The notes: generated by a model not told the origin, from the sequence alone. 64,000 nt of DNA from PALSA-612 sp963846915 (GCA_963846915.1 CAWJXV010000009.1:248001-312000); one strand, 5' to 3'; positions 41,050 to 49,566 are shown, counted from the first letter of the stretch. Made by a program: numbers and translations.

Positions 41050-41561
41050 AGCGGCCGGAACGTCTTTTCGAGCTGGCCGCAGGCAGACGGCTCGTCGCCC
41101 GTCCACCGGCAGAGGAGCTGGAACTCGGTCTTGCCGCGGAGCACGAACGTGATCCGCTGGTGGAAGTCGTGCCCGCCGCTCTCGTAGGCGAGCTCGTACT
41201 GGCGGCCCTTGATGCCGCCGAGCGTCACGGTCGCCGCCTGCTTCACGCTGCCGCCGAGGCGGGTCGCGAGCTGACGGGCGTCCGCATCGAGCTCCCTGGT
41301 CGCCGCGGCGAAGAGCGACGGCTTGTACGGGTGCAGGAGCGGGAAGACCGACACGGAGACGAGCTCGGGGGAGACCGGCTTCGGCACGGCTTGCACCTGC
41401 GAGTCCCGGCGGCGAACGTGCCAGGAATAGGGCGCCTGGAACAGGAACTCGTTCCCGCTCCCGCGAATCGTCTGGTTCGACGGGTGGCTCGAGCCTCCCC
41501 CGCAGGCGGCCAGGACGATCACCGCGAGGGCGCATGCTCCGGCGGCAAAAGGGGAACGCAT
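41046..41561 (-). CDS. Lipoprotein of unknown function
   Basis: A 171-residue product: MRSPFAAGACALAVIVLAAC gives a lipobox (LAAC) with GGG following the lipidated Cys. The mature part (FLFQAPYSWHVRRRDSQVQA ... QYELAYESGGHDFHQRITFV) has the beta-rich pattern of PsbP/LpqN-like lipoproteins, with two Cys near the end (CRWTGDEPSACGQ). The stop overlaps the lon stop in CTAG. The ATG at 41559-41561 begins the signal peptide; the open frame is much longer upstream but non-coding. Membrane-anchored; role unknown. Confidence 0.75.
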   Translation of the reverse strand: MRSPFAAGACALAVIVLAACGGGSSHPSNQTIRGSGNEFLFQAPYSWHVRRRDSQVQAVPKPVSPELVSVSVFPLLHPYKPSLFAAATRELDADARQLATRLGGSVKQAATVTLGGIKGRQYELAYESGGHDFHQRITFVLRGKTEFQLLCRWTGDEPSACGQLEKTFRPL

Positions 41562-41603
41562 CAGAAAGTACACTCGAGTCAGACGACGAAAGGAACTGTA
41601 GTC

Positions 41604-42035
41604 ATGGCAGCCACGACAGACAGAGTCAAGTACGCAGCAGGTACCGCGCGGCCCTACGTGCAGCGCGCGTTGACGGACGACGAGTTCCGTCAGAACCTCC
41701 GCGACGCATTCGCCGCGGCGTGGGCGATCTACGAGGGCCTCGGAGGCAGACGGGGCATCACGTCGGTCGCATCGCAGGTCGCGGGCGACGAGGAGATCCA
41801 CGCCAACCTGCGCCGCGCGATCGGCGAACTCCGGCAGGCGGCCGACCGGATCCAGGAGCGAGATCAGCCGACGTCGCACGGGTTCCGGAACATCGCGCTG
41901 CTCGCGACCGGCGTCGCGATCGGGATCTTCTTCAACCCGTTCACGGGCCGAGGGACACGCAAGTGGGTCAAGGCCAAGGTCACGCACTCGAGCGACGCGG
42001 CGCAAAGCGCCTCGCCCAACGGCTCGTCGGTCTGA
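41604..42035 (+). CDS. Small membrane-associated protein of unknown function
   Basis: A 143-residue product beginning MAATTDRVKYAAGTARPYVQ. The first 100 residues are helical and charged (RALTDDEFRQNLRDAFAAAW, DEEIHANLRRAIGELRQAAD), then one hydrophobic stretch (NIALLATGVAIGIFFNPF) and a basic Gly/Arg turn (TGRGTRKWVKAK). This resembles small actinobacterial proteins with a single C-terminal helix, of YtxH-like type. A ribosome-binding site (AAAGGAA) lies 10 nt upstream of the ATG. Divergent from the lipoprotein gene. No function assigned. Confidence 0.7.
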   Translation: MAATTDRVKYAAGTARPYVQRALTDDEFRQNLRDAFAAAWAIYEGLGGRRGITSVASQVAGDEEIHANLRRAIGELRQAADRIQERDQPTSHGFRNIALLATGVAIGIFFNPFTGRGTRKWVKAKVTHSSDAAQSASPNGSSV

Positions 42036-42045
42036 CGGCCGACAG

Positions 42046-43527
42046 CTAGCGCCTGGACTGACCCCGCCGGGGAGCTCGGCCCGTGCCCACGGAGAGCAGC
42101 GCGTCGCCGGGGTGAGGCTCGATTGCCTGCCGCAGCGTCTCCGGGTCGAGTCCGCTCGCGGTCGAGATGTCGCTGCTCTGCAGCAGGATCGCTCCGGCAG
42201 GCGGCAGCAGGCTGTGCAGCGGCTGTGGGGCCCAGGCGACGCCGGCGGGGAAGCGCACGTCCTGGAGGTGCCGCCACGCATCGAGATACGGAGTCGGATC
42301 GACGGCGCCGTCGTAGCCGAGGAACAGCAGCGAAGCCGGGTGCACCTCGAAGTGGAGGTGGTACGGGCCGCCGGCCGCATCGCCGGTGTTCCCCACGAAG
42401 CCGAGGACGTCGCCCGCGTGGACGTGCGTACCGTTCCGCGCCAGCGGCGTGTAGGCGGACAGGTGCGCGTAGTAGTACTGGTTCCCGGCCTTGTCCTGGA
42501 GCCAGAGCCGGTTCCCGCCGATCGGATTCGGCCCGACCGAGAAGACGACGCCGTCGGCGACCGCGAGGAGCGGCGCGCCGAGCGGCGCAAAGATGTCGTC
42601 GCCGTGGTGCCAGCCTCCCGGAACGTCGCTCCGCGGCGCGCCGAAGGTGTCGCCGTAACCCGACGGGCCGTAGACCGGGAACACGTACCCCTGCGAGGTG
42701 ATCGAGTGCTGCAGCGGCGGCGGAAGGGACAGGATCGGGAAGAGGCCGAGGTCGTTCAGCACGTTCGGCGGCGTCTTCGGGACGGCCGTGGCCGCGGCCG
42801 GCGCGCTCGGTGGAGCCGCTGACGGCGCCGGCGGAGCCGGTGGCGGGGGTGTGAACGACTGCGGCGGCGGCACCGAGGCCAGCGCGTCCGAGTAGCCGAC
42901 CAGGATCCGCGAGCCGACGGGAAGGCCGTCGTGGTCCGCGTCGAGCCAGACGTCGATCGCGGTCATCCAGGCGTGGTAGGTCGGAGCCTCGGCGCTCTTG
43001 CCGGCGGTCTGCTCCTCCTCGAGCAGGTACGCGTGCCCCCAGTCGCCGAGCGCGATCTTCGCGTGCGGCGCCGCGGCCACGGGCTGACCGAGAACGGTGA
43101 GGTTGGTGATCGAGGCGTCTGCGAACGAGGCCGAGCCCTTGCCGCTCTCGAGGGTGGCGGCAGCCCGGGAGACGATCGCGTCTGCCGTGACCTCGCCTCC
43201 GAACAGGGACACCTTCGTCAGGTCGGCGCCCGTATCGACGGTCGCTCCGTCGCCGCTCACCGACGTGCGGCCGGCGATCGTGGCCGCCTGCAGAATCGAG
43301 CCGTCGGCCGGGTAGGCGAACGCGCCGTCGGAGCTCTCAGTCCACGGCGGCGTGGCGTGTTGGCCCGCGAGCACCGGGATCTGGCCCGGGATCTGGATCT
43401 GGATGCCGTACTCGGAGGCGCGCGGCGACGGCTGCGTCGCGGGCCGGCCCGGACCGGCAGTCGAGCCGACGACCACCGCGCAGACGACAATCGGCAGGAC
43501 GAACCCGATGGAGCGTCGCCGGGCCAC
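42046..43527 (-). CDS. M23-family peptidase (LytM-like), exported
   Basis: A 493-residue protein with signal peptide (VARRRSIGFVLPIVVCAVVV). The N-terminal 270 residues are a beta-rich stretch followed by a Pro/Ala linker (TPPPPAPPAPSAAPPSAPAA). The C-terminal domain carries the zinc motifs of M23 peptidases: WHHGDDIFAPLG (HxxxD), VVFSVGPNPIGGNRLWLQD, and GPYHLHFEVHP (HxH). It should cleave peptidoglycan peptide cross-links. The GTG at 43527 is taken because a hairpin (43546-43572) follows the preceding TauE gene; an upstream ATG at 43599 would read through that hairpin. Confidence 0.85.
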   Translation of the reverse strand: MARRRSIGFVLPIVVCAVVVGSTAGPGRPATQPSPRASEYGIQIQIPGQIPVLAGQHATPPWTESSDGAFAYPADGSILQAATIAGRTSVSGDGATVDTGADLTKVSLFGGEVTADAIVSRAAATLESGKGSASFADASITNLTVLGQPVAAAPHAKIALGDWGHAYLLEEEQTAGKSAEAPTYHAWMTAIDVWLDADHDGLPVGSRILVGYSDALASVPPPQSFTPPPPAPPAPSAAPPSAPAAATAVPKTPPNVLNDLGLFPILSLPPPLQHSITSQGYVFPVYGPSGYGDTFGAPRSDVPGGWHHGDDIFAPLGAPLLAVADGVVFSVGPNPIGGNRLWLQDKAGNQYYYAHLSAYTPLARNGTHVHAGDVLGFVGNTGDAAGGPYHLHFEVHPASLLFLGYDGAVDPTPYLDAWRHLQDVRFPAGVAWAPQPLHSLLPPAGAILLQSSDISTASGLDPETLRQAIEPHPGDALLSVGTGRAPRRGQSRR

Positions 43528-43545
43528 CGCCGCCAAGTATGGCAA

Positions 43546-43572
43546 GAGGATGCGGCGGGTCGCCGCATCCTC
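43546..43572 (-). terminator. Hairpin after the TauE/SafE gene
   Basis: GAGGATGCGGC and GCCGCATCCTC form a perfect 11-bp stem with a 5-nt loop, starting 3 nt after the TauE stop. TTGCC follows on the - strand, so it lacks a full U tract; it probably attenuates or ends transcription before the M23 gene. Confidence 0.55.
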
Positions 43573-43574
43573 GC

Positions 43575-43970
43575 TCAGCTCTGCCTCCACGCCCGCCATC
43601 CGAGCTGCCCCGCGGTGAGCACGAGCAGGGCGCCGAACAGCCGCCGGAGAACGCCTCCGGACAGCGATTCGGCCAGGAAGCCGCCTGCCACCACTCCGCC
43701 GATCCCGGCGATCCCGAGAACGAGCGAGGCGTTCCAGCGAACGTTGCCGTAGCGCGCCTGCCGCCACGTGCCGACGGCGACGGTCGGCAGGATCGCGAGC
43801 AGCGAGGTCGCCTGTGCCTGATGCTGCTCGAGGCCGAGCGTGAGCGCGAGCGCAGGCACGAACAGGATGCCGCCGCCGACGCCGAACAGGCCGGCCAGGA
43901 CACCGGCGGCGAGACCGACGACGACCGCGATCACGAGATGGGCGGCCGTGATGGCGAGGAGCGGGCTCAT
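43575..43970 (-). CDS. TauE/SafE-family half-size membrane protein (second of pair)
   Basis: A 131-residue protein with three to four helices: AAHLVIAVVVGLAAGVLAGL, then FGVGGGILFVPALALTLGL (the family's GxGGG turn), QATSLLAILPTVAVG and GGVLRRLFGALLVLTAG. Complete TauE/SafE proteins have about 250 residues made from two such halves; here each half is a separate gene. The ATG shares one base with the previous stop (TGATG). Probable role: export of a small sulfur-containing anion as a heterodimer with the partner. Confidence 0.85.
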   Translation of the reverse strand: MSPLLAITAAHLVIAVVVGLAAGVLAGLFGVGGGILFVPALALTLGLEQHQAQATSLLAILPTVAVGTWRQARYGNVRWNASLVLGIAGIGGVVAGGFLAESLSGGVLRRLFGALLVLTAGQLGWRAWRQS

Positions 43971-44317
43971 CAGACGAACAACCGGATTCCGACACCGAGC
44001 AGGAGCGCCGAGAACGCGAGCGTGAGCGTCCGATTGGCGAGGCGCTGCTGAACGGAGGTCCCGATCAGGGCGCCCGCCGCCGCGGGCAGCCCCAGCACGA
44101 CCGCGTCGACCGGCTTCAGATCGCCCTGAAAGCCGTAGAACACCACGCCTTCGAGCGCGATCAGCCCGATCGCGGCCAGCGACGTGGCCATGGCGTTGCG
44201 AGCGGCAAAGGCAGCGACCCCGATCAGCATCGGCACCATCACGATCCCGCCGCCGACCCCGAACAGCGCCCCGAAGAACCCCGCGGCCAGCCCGATCCCG
44301 ACGAGGCGCAGCTGCAC
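43970..44317 (-). CDS. TauE/SafE-family half-size membrane protein (first of pair)
   Basis: A 115-residue protein: RLVGIGLAAGFFGALFGVGG (the GxGG motif), then GGIVMVPMLIGVAAFAARNA, MATSLAAIGLIALEGVVFYG and AAAGALIGTSVQQRL. It is the N-terminal type half of a TauE/SafE transporter. The GTG at 44317 lies 6 nt after TAGAAT. The downstream gene, overlapping by one base, is the matching half, so the two probably assemble. Substrate unknown. Confidence 0.85.
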   Translation of the reverse strand: MQLRLVGIGLAAGFFGALFGVGGGIVMVPMLIGVAAFAARNAMATSLAAIGLIALEGVVFYGFQGDLKPVDAVVLGLPAAAGALIGTSVQQRLANRTLTLAFSALLLGVGIRLFV

Positions 44318-44322
44318 CGGCC

Positions 44323-44329
44323 TATTCTA
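44323..44329. promoter_or_regulatory. Bidirectional leaderless -10 (TATTCTA)
   Basis: On + TATTCT (44323-44328) is followed by 6 nt and the otsB GTG at 44335; on - TAGAAT (44329-44324) is followed by 6 nt and the TauE GTG at 44317. The AGGAGG touching the otsB GTG is too close to act as a Shine-Dalgarno site and falls in the -10/start spacer. Only 17 nt separate the two start codons. Confidence 0.5.
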
Positions 44330-44334
44330 GGAGG

Positions 44335-45051
44335 GTGCTCGTCGGCACCCTTCTCGAGCGCCTGGCCGAGGATCCACGAGCCGCCGCGCTGCTCCTCGAC
44401 ATCGACGGGACACTCGCGCCGATCGCCCCCGCGCCGGCGCTCGCGGCCGTACCGGAGGAGACGCGCGCCGAGCTGCGAAGGCTCGTCGGGTCGTACGGAC
44501 TCGTCGCGTGCGTGAGCGGAAGGCCGGCCGACGACGCCGCGCGGCTCGTCGGAGTGGACGGCATCCGCTACGTGGGCGAGCACGGCCTGGAGCTCGACCC
44601 GACGGCAGCGGAATGGACCGACCGCCTGCACGCGTTCGCCGCCTCCGTCGACTGGCCGAGCGAACCCGGGAAGCAGCTCTCGGTCGCGTTCCATTACCGC
44701 GACGCCGACGACGAGCGGGCGGCGCTCTCCGAGCTGCGCGACGTGAGCGAGCGGGCACTCCGCGAGGGCCTGCGCCCGCGCTGGGGCCGGAAGGTGCTCG
44801 AGATCCGACCCCCGCTCGACACCGACAAGGGCACGGCCGTACAGCGCGTGCTCGACGAAGCAGGGCTTCGCCGTGCGCTCTACGCAGGCGACGACGCCAC
44901 CGACCTCGATGCGTTCAGGGGGTTGGACGGTCTCGACGTGGCCGTGCGCGTGGCGGTCGTCTCGAGCGAAGGCCCGTCCGACCTCGGCCGAGCGGCAGAC
45001 CTCGTCGTCGGGGGCACCGAGGAGCTGCTCGCACTCCTCCGGCAGCTCTGA
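44335..45051 (+). CDS. otsB: Trehalose-6-phosphate phosphatase
   Basis: A 238-residue HAD-fold phosphatase. The nucleophile motif is LLDIDGTLAPIAPAP (Asp18/Asp20 region), then CVSGRPADDAARL, YVGEHGLEL, and the last motif YAGDDATDLDAFRGL. KVLEIRPPLDTDKGTAVQRV is the OtsB cap/return region. Length fits. It removes phosphate from trehalose-6-P for stress protection; an otsA synthase is not in this window. The gene begins with GTG in a leaderless arrangement and is followed by a Nudix gene after 4 nt. Confidence 0.9.
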   Translation: MLVGTLLERLAEDPRAAALLLDIDGTLAPIAPAPALAAVPEETRAELRRLVGSYGLVACVSGRPADDAARLVGVDGIRYVGEHGLELDPTAAEWTDRLHAFAASVDWPSEPGKQLSVAFHYRDADDERAALSELRDVSERALREGLRPRWGRKVLEIRPPLDTDKGTAVQRVLDEAGLRRALYAGDDATDLDAFRGLDGLDVAVRVAVVSSEGPSDLGRAADLVVGGTEELLALLRQL

Positions 45052-45055
45052 GCGG

Positions 45056-45613
45056 ATGCACCTCGACGAAACCGTGCTCGCGCGCGTCCGGGAGCGCTTC
45101 GGCGATCCGGCGGTGCTCGACTGGGACGGCGAGGTCAGCAGCCGCGAGCTGGAGATGATCACCTGGAACCCCTCCCGCCGCCACGACGTGACGCTGTTCG
45201 TGCTCAACGGCGACAGGCTGGCGTTGATCCGCAAGCCGCACTTCCCCGAGGGCATCTGGCGAACGCCCGGCGGCGGGATCAAGGCGGACGAGGACTTCGT
45301 CACGGGCGTCGTCCGCGAGGCCCGCGAGGAGCTCGGTGTCGAAGTCGAGCCGACGCGCTACCTGGTCGAGGCGAGAGCCGTCTTCCGCTTCGCCGACCTG
45401 GCTGTCCCCTGGCGCACGCATGTGCTCGCCGCGACCACGTCCGCGGAGAACCTGGCCCCGCTCGACACAGACGAGATCGCCGACGCTCGCTGGGGCACGG
45501 CAGCCGAGCTCGCGGGCCCGATCCGCGAACGGCTCCTGGAGACTGGCCGCGCCCTCTGGCGCTACCGGGTGGCGCTGCACGACACCGCCCTGGCCCAGCT
45601 CGCCAAGCCCTGA
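45056..45613 (+). CDS. Nudix hydrolase
   Basis: A 185-residue hydrolase with a clear Nudix box: GGGIKADEDFVTGVVREARE then ELGVEVE, matching GX5EX7REUXEEXGU. The substrate is probably a nucleoside diphosphate linked to another group; NDP-sugars or dinucleotides are common. It follows otsB by only 4 nt and likely shares its transcript. The start is the ATG at 45056, which begins the N-terminal helix (MHLDETVLARVRERFGDPA). Confidence 0.87.
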   Translation: MHLDETVLARVRERFGDPAVLDWDGEVSSRELEMITWNPSRRHDVTLFVLNGDRLALIRKPHFPEGIWRTPGGGIKADEDFVTGVVREAREELGVEVEPTRYLVEARAVFRFADLAVPWRTHVLAATTSAENLAPLDTDEIADARWGTAAELAGPIRERLLETGRALWRYRVALHDTALAQLAKP

Positions 45614-45644
45614 CCGGCCACGGCCGAGCGGCCGACGGCCAAGA

Positions 45645-45747
45645 CCGCACCCCACCCCTCGAGGGGAGGGGCGCGCCCTCCACCCACCACCCGCCTGGAT
45701 CGTAGCCCCCTGCCGGGTCTCGAAACGTGCCGTGGCTGTGACGATTT
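45645..45747 (+). repeat. Dispersed intergenic repeat, copy A (divergent)
   Basis: A hairpin CCCCACCCCTCGAGGGGAGG (stem 8 bp with an A.A mismatch) followed by CCACCCACCACCCGCC and, 40 nt later, GCTGTGACGATTTCG. It shares these parts with the copies at 55485 and 62911. It lies between convergent genes. Confidence 0.45.
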
Positions 45748-45798
45748 CGCGCCAATTCGGCCGCGCCGGCGTGGGGGCGACGTCCGCGACCCGACGAG

Positions 45799-47097
45799 CT
45801 AGAGCGTGGCTGCTTCGCGGCGCAGGACGTCCCAGGCCTGCTGCACGTCGGCCTCGGTCGTCCGGGCGTTCCCGATCGCGAGACGCAGGACGTAGCGGCC
45901 GTCGAGCCACGTGTTCGAGATGAAGATCTCGCCGCTCGCGTTCGCCGCCGCCAGCAAGCGCTCGTTCTCCTCGTCGGACGCGTCGAGGCGGAAGCAGACG
46001 ACCGAGAACGGCCGCGGCGCGCACAGCTGCCAGCCGGGCTCGTCCCGTACCCACTCCTCGAAGACCTCCGCGAGCCGGACGTGCTCGCGGATCATCGCCT
46101 GCAGGCCCGACCGGCCGTAGCACCGCAGCACGGCCCAGAGGCGAAGCGCACGAAACGGGCGGCCGAGCGGAATGCTGAGCTCGCTCAGGCTGATCACGTC
46201 CTCGGCGGACTGCAGGTACTCGGGCGCGAGGCCGAACGCCCGCCGGAAGTCGTCGACGCGGCCGGTCCAGAGACACGAGCAGCCCATGCCGGTAAGCATC
46301 CACTTGTGCGGATTGATGACGAGCGAGTCCGCGCGCTCGACCCCGGCCGCCGCGGCACGGAGCTCCGGGCAGACCCAGGCCGAGCCCGCATAGGCCGCGT
46401 CGACGTGCAGCCAGACATCGCCGACCCGGTCGGCGATCGCGGCGATCGGATCCGACGACGTGGTCGAGGTCGTCCCCACCGTTGCGACCACTGCGCAGGC
46501 GCCGTCGAGGTCGAGGAGGTCGGGACGCATGCGGAAGGCGTCGTCGACGGGCACGCGACGCAACTCGAGCCCGAGCACTCTCGCGGCCTTGTCGATCGAC
46601 GAGTGCGTGTGAGCGGAGCAGACGACGACGCGCCGGTCCGGCATCGCGTCGCGCGCAGCCATGAGCGCGCTCATGGTCGCGATCGACGCCGTGTCCTCGA
46701 TATGGCCGTGCCAGCTCTCGGGCAGGCCGAGCAGCTGGGCGAGCCAGCCCGTCACGTGCTCCTCGAGCTCGGCCAGAGCCGGGCCGGTGCGCCAGAGGAT
46801 GCCGACCTGGTTGAGCGCGGCGGTGAGGAGCTCGGCGAGGATCGCGGGGTCCGAGCCCGTGTTCGGGAAATAGGCGAAGAACCGCGGATGCTGCCAGTGA
46901 GTCGTCGCCGGCAGGATCAACCGGTCCATGTCCTCGAGGAGCGCCGAGAAGGGCTCCGGCTCGTCCGGCGGCGAGGCCGGAAGGCGCTCGCGGAGCCAGC
47001 CGGGTTCGACCTGCGCCAGCACCGGATAGTCGCCCACCTGCTCCAGGTAGCGAGCCGCCCACTCGACCGCCGCCTGCGCGTCGTCGCGGAAGCTCAC
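45799..47097 (-). CDS. PLP-dependent decarboxylase (group II amino-acid decarboxylase)
   Basis: A 432-residue fold-type I PLP enzyme of the aromatic-L-amino-acid/glutamate decarboxylase group. THWQHPRFFAYFPNTG, GHIEDTASIATMSALMAARD and CSAHTHSSIDKAARVLGLEL (PLP-stacking His), WLHVDAAYAGSAWVCPELR (Asp contacting the pyridine N), NPHKWMLTGMGCSCLW (Schiff-base Lys) are all in order. The GTG at 47097 overlaps the PolX stop in GTGA. It converts an amino acid to an amine; substrate not predictable. Confidence 0.9.
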   Translation of the reverse strand: MSFRDDAQAAVEWAARYLEQVGDYPVLAQVEPGWLRERLPASPPDEPEPFSALLEDMDRLILPATTHWQHPRFFAYFPNTGSDPAILAELLTAALNQVGILWRTGPALAELEEHVTGWLAQLLGLPESWHGHIEDTASIATMSALMAARDAMPDRRVVVCSAHTHSSIDKAARVLGLELRRVPVDDAFRMRPDLLDLDGACAVVATVGTTSTTSSDPIAAIADRVGDVWLHVDAAYAGSAWVCPELRAAAAGVERADSLVINPHKWMLTGMGCSCLWTGRVDDFRRAFGLAPEYLQSAEDVISLSELSIPLGRPFRALRLWAVLRCYGRSGLQAMIREHVRLAEVFEEWVRDEPGWQLCAPRPFSVVCFRLDASDEENERLLAAANASGEIFISNTWLDGRYVLRLAIGNARTTEADVQQAWDVLRREAATL

Positions 47098-48806
47098 TTG
47101 CGCACCTTCGCGACCTGCGCCCAGGTGCGGGTGTTCAGCACCTGCTGCCTCGTCAGCCAGGCCCGTCGCGCCTGGCCGATGCCGAGCTCGACGTAAGCGA
47201 GCGCCGACAGCCGGTGGGCATCGCTCGTGACGGCGATCGGAACACCGGCCTCGCCCGCGAGCCGCGCGACGAAGTCGGGCATGTCGAGGCGATCCGGCTG
47301 CGAGTCGATCTCCAGGCACGTGCCCGTCTCGACCGCCTTCTCGACGACGCGCTCGACGTCGAGGGAAGACCCGGCGCGGCGGCCGATCTTGCGGCCCAGG
47401 AGATGGCCGATGCAGTGCACCTGCGGATGCTCCATCGCGCCGACGATGCGCTCGGTCGGGTTCTTGTCGAAGCTCGTGTGCAGCGAGGCGATCACCCACT
47501 CGCGCGTCGCGAGCGCGTCGTCGGGCACGTCGATCGTCCCGTCCGCCCTGATGTTCGCCTCGACGCCCTTGAGCAGGCGGAACGGCGCGAGCTTCTCGTT
47601 CAGCGCGTCGAGCTCCCGGTCCTGCGCCTCCATCCGTCCCTCGCGCAGGTAGTGCGAATGGTCGGTGACCGCAAGGTACTTGTACCCGCGCCCCCTGGCC
47701 GCGAGCGCCATCTCCTCCGCGGTCGCCTTCCCGTCGGCCGACCAGGTCGTGTGCGCGTGGAGGTCGCCGCGGAGGTCGTGCAGCTCGACGAGGTCGGGCA
47801 GCGTCCCCTCCCGGGCCGCCTCGAGCTCGCCGCCACCCTCGCGCAGCTCCGGCGGGATGAACCCGTAGCCGAGGAGCTCGTAGAGATCGGCCTCCTCCTC
47901 GTGCGTCAGCACCTCGCCCGTCTCGACGACCTTGACGCCGTACTCCGACACCGAGTATCCGCGCCGCACCGCCTCCTCGCGGAGCGCGACGTTGTGGTGC
48001 TTCGAGCCGGTGAAGTGCTGGAGCAGGTTCCCGTAGCACTCGGGCGGCACGACCCGAAGGTCGAAGCGAAGACCCTGGCTGGAGAGGACGGTCGCCTTCG
48101 TGCCGCCGCGCGCGACGATCTCGACGACCCACGGCAGCTCGACGAAATGGGAGATGAGCGCCTCGGCGTCGGTGGCAGTGGCGATGATGTCGAGATCGCG
48201 CACCGTCTCGCGGCGGCGGCGCGCGCTCCCCGCTTCGGAGACCTTCACGGCCGCGGGATGCTGGCGCAGCGTCTCGACCGCCTCGAGCACGGCCGGCAGG
48301 GCGACTCCGAGCAGTGCCCGGCCCTCGTCGGGCGGCGCCGTAGCCGCTTCGTCGAGCGCCTTCAGCACGGTCTCCTCGATCCTGGCGCCGAGCCCCGAGA
48401 GCGTCCGCAGCCGTTCCTCTTCGGCGGCCTTGCGCAGCTCCGGGAGCGTCGTGATGCCGAGGTCCTGCCAGATCCGGCGCGCCGTCTTCGGGCCGAGCCC
48501 GGGCAGGCGTGTGAACGCGACGACGTCCGGCGGGACGATGCCCTTGTGCTTCGTCAGCGCGTGCACCTCGCCGTCGACGACGATCTCGACGATCTTGCCT
48601 TCGATCGTCTTGCCGATCCCCTGCAGCTGCTTCGCCTTGCCGTCGAGTGCGAGCTGTGCGATCGAGCCGGCGGTGTCGCGGATCAGCGCCGCCGCGCGGC
48701 GATACGCCAGCACACGGAAGGTGTCGTAGCCCTCGATCTCGAGGATGTCGGCCAGCAGCTCGAACTGCGCCGCCACATCCGCGTTCTGCGGCAGAGTCGT
48801 CGCCAT
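47094..48806 (-). CDS. polX: Family X DNA polymerase with PHP exonuclease domain
   Basis: A 570-residue bacterial PolX. The N-terminal HhH region (LQGIGKTIEGKIVEIVVDGE, LPGLGPKTARRIWQDLGITT) is followed by a polymerase core whose RDLDIIATATDAEA contains the catalytic Asp pair, and by a C-terminal PHP domain (DLHAHTTWSADGKATAEEM, TDHSHYL, SDAHRLSALAYVELG) holding metal-binding His/Asp. Such enzymes fill short gaps and can trim 3' ends during base-excision and end repair. The ATG at 48806 is 7 nt after TATCAT. The following decarboxylase is translationally coupled by GTGA. Confidence 0.93.
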   Translation of the reverse strand: MATTLPQNADVAAQFELLADILEIEGYDTFRVLAYRRAAALIRDTAGSIAQLALDGKAKQLQGIGKTIEGKIVEIVVDGEVHALTKHKGIVPPDVVAFTRLPGLGPKTARRIWQDLGITTLPELRKAAEEERLRTLSGLGARIEETVLKALDEAATAPPDEGRALLGVALPAVLEAVETLRQHPAAVKVSEAGSARRRRETVRDLDIIATATDAEALISHFVELPWVVEIVARGGTKATVLSSQGLRFDLRVVPPECYGNLLQHFTGSKHHNVALREEAVRRGYSVSEYGVKVVETGEVLTHEEEADLYELLGYGFIPPELREGGGELEAAREGTLPDLVELHDLRGDLHAHTTWSADGKATAEEMALAARGRGYKYLAVTDHSHYLREGRMEAQDRELDALNEKLAPFRLLKGVEANIRADGTIDVPDDALATREWVIASLHTSFDKNPTERIVGAMEHPQVHCIGHLLGRKIGRRAGSSLDVERVVEKAVETGTCLEIDSQPDRLDMPDFVARLAGEAGVPIAVTSDAHRLSALAYVELGIGQARRAWLTRQQVLNTRTWAQVAKVRK

Positions 48807-48813
48807 GCGGGCG

Positions 48814-48819
48814 ATGATA
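48814..48819 (-). promoter_or_regulatory. -10 box (TATCAT), leaderless polX transcript
   Basis: TATCAT, 7 nt, then the ATG at 48806. The opposite mannosyltransferase gene begins within 20 nt, so its promoter must overlap. Confidence 0.4.
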
Positions 48820-48825
48820 GGTGCC

Positions 48826-49545
48826 GTGCCGCGCGTCACCGTCTGCCTCCCCACGTACAACGAGCGGGCCAACCTCGAGCCGATGGTCACGGCGCTGCGA
48901 GACGTGCTTCCGATGGAAGCGCACATCCTCGTCATCGACGACGCGTCGCCGGACGGCACCGGCGAGCTCGCGGACCAGCTGGCGGCGGCCGACAGTCGCA
49001 TCTCGGTCCTGCACCGCGCGCGCAAGGAAGGGCTTGGCCCGGCGTACGTCGCCGGCTTCCGGGAGGCGCTCGCCGACGGCGCCGAGCTCGTCGTCGAGAT
49101 CGACTGCGACTTCTCGCACGACCCGAACGACGTGCCGCGGCTGCTCGCGGCCGCAGAGAACGCGGACGTCGTGCTCGGCTCACGTTACGTCGAAGGCGGC
49201 GGCGTCCGCAACTGGGGACGCGGCCGGCGCTGGATCTCTGCCGGGGGCTCGGCGTACGCCCGCATCGTCCTCGGCACCCGGGTCCGAGACCTGACCGGCG
49301 GGTTCAAGTGCTATCGCCGCGAGGTCCTGGAGACGATCCCGCTCGAGCGCATCTCCTCCAAGGGCTATGCCTTCCAGATCGAGACCACCTACCGCGCGCA
49401 GCGGGCGGGCTTCCGCGTCGTCGAGATCCCGATCACGTTCGCCGACCGCGAGGTGGGGCACTCGAAGATGAGCCGGGCGATCGTGCTCGAGGCGATCTGG
49501 CGCGTGCCCGCGCTGCGTGTGCAGGCTCTGTTCGGCCGTCTCTGA
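48826..49545 (+). CDS. Polyprenol-phosphate mannosyltransferase (DPM1-like)
   Basis: A 239-residue GT2 enzyme. Landmarks are VTVCLPTYNERANLEPMV, VIDDASPDGTGELADQL, VEIDCDFSHDPNDVPRLL (DxD-like) and DLTGGFKCYRREVLETIPL, then SSKGYAFQIETTYRAQRAGF and FADREVGHSKMSRAI. It has no membrane helices, like the soluble Dpm1 type. It transfers mannose from GDP-mannose to a polyprenol phosphate for wall glycans. The GTG at 48826 starts at the family N-terminus; an ATG at 48814 would add four residues. Divergent from polX. Confidence 0.9.
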   Translation: MPRVTVCLPTYNERANLEPMVTALRDVLPMEAHILVIDDASPDGTGELADQLAAADSRISVLHRARKEGLGPAYVAGFREALADGAELVVEIDCDFSHDPNDVPRLLAAAENADVVLGSRYVEGGGVRNWGRGRRWISAGGSAYARIVLGTRVRDLTGGFKCYRREVLETIPLERISSKGYAFQIETTYRAQRAGFRVVEIPITFADREVGHSKMSRAIVLEAIWRVPALRVQALFGRL

Positions 49546-49554
49546 CGCGGGCGC

Positions 49555-49560
49555 TACGAT
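49555..49560 (+). promoter_or_regulatory. -10 box (TACGAT), leaderless thioredoxin transcript
   Basis: TACGAT, 6 nt, ATG at 49567; the identical geometry precedes the methyltransferase at 52545. Confidence 0.45.
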
Positions 49561-49566
49561 CCGCGG

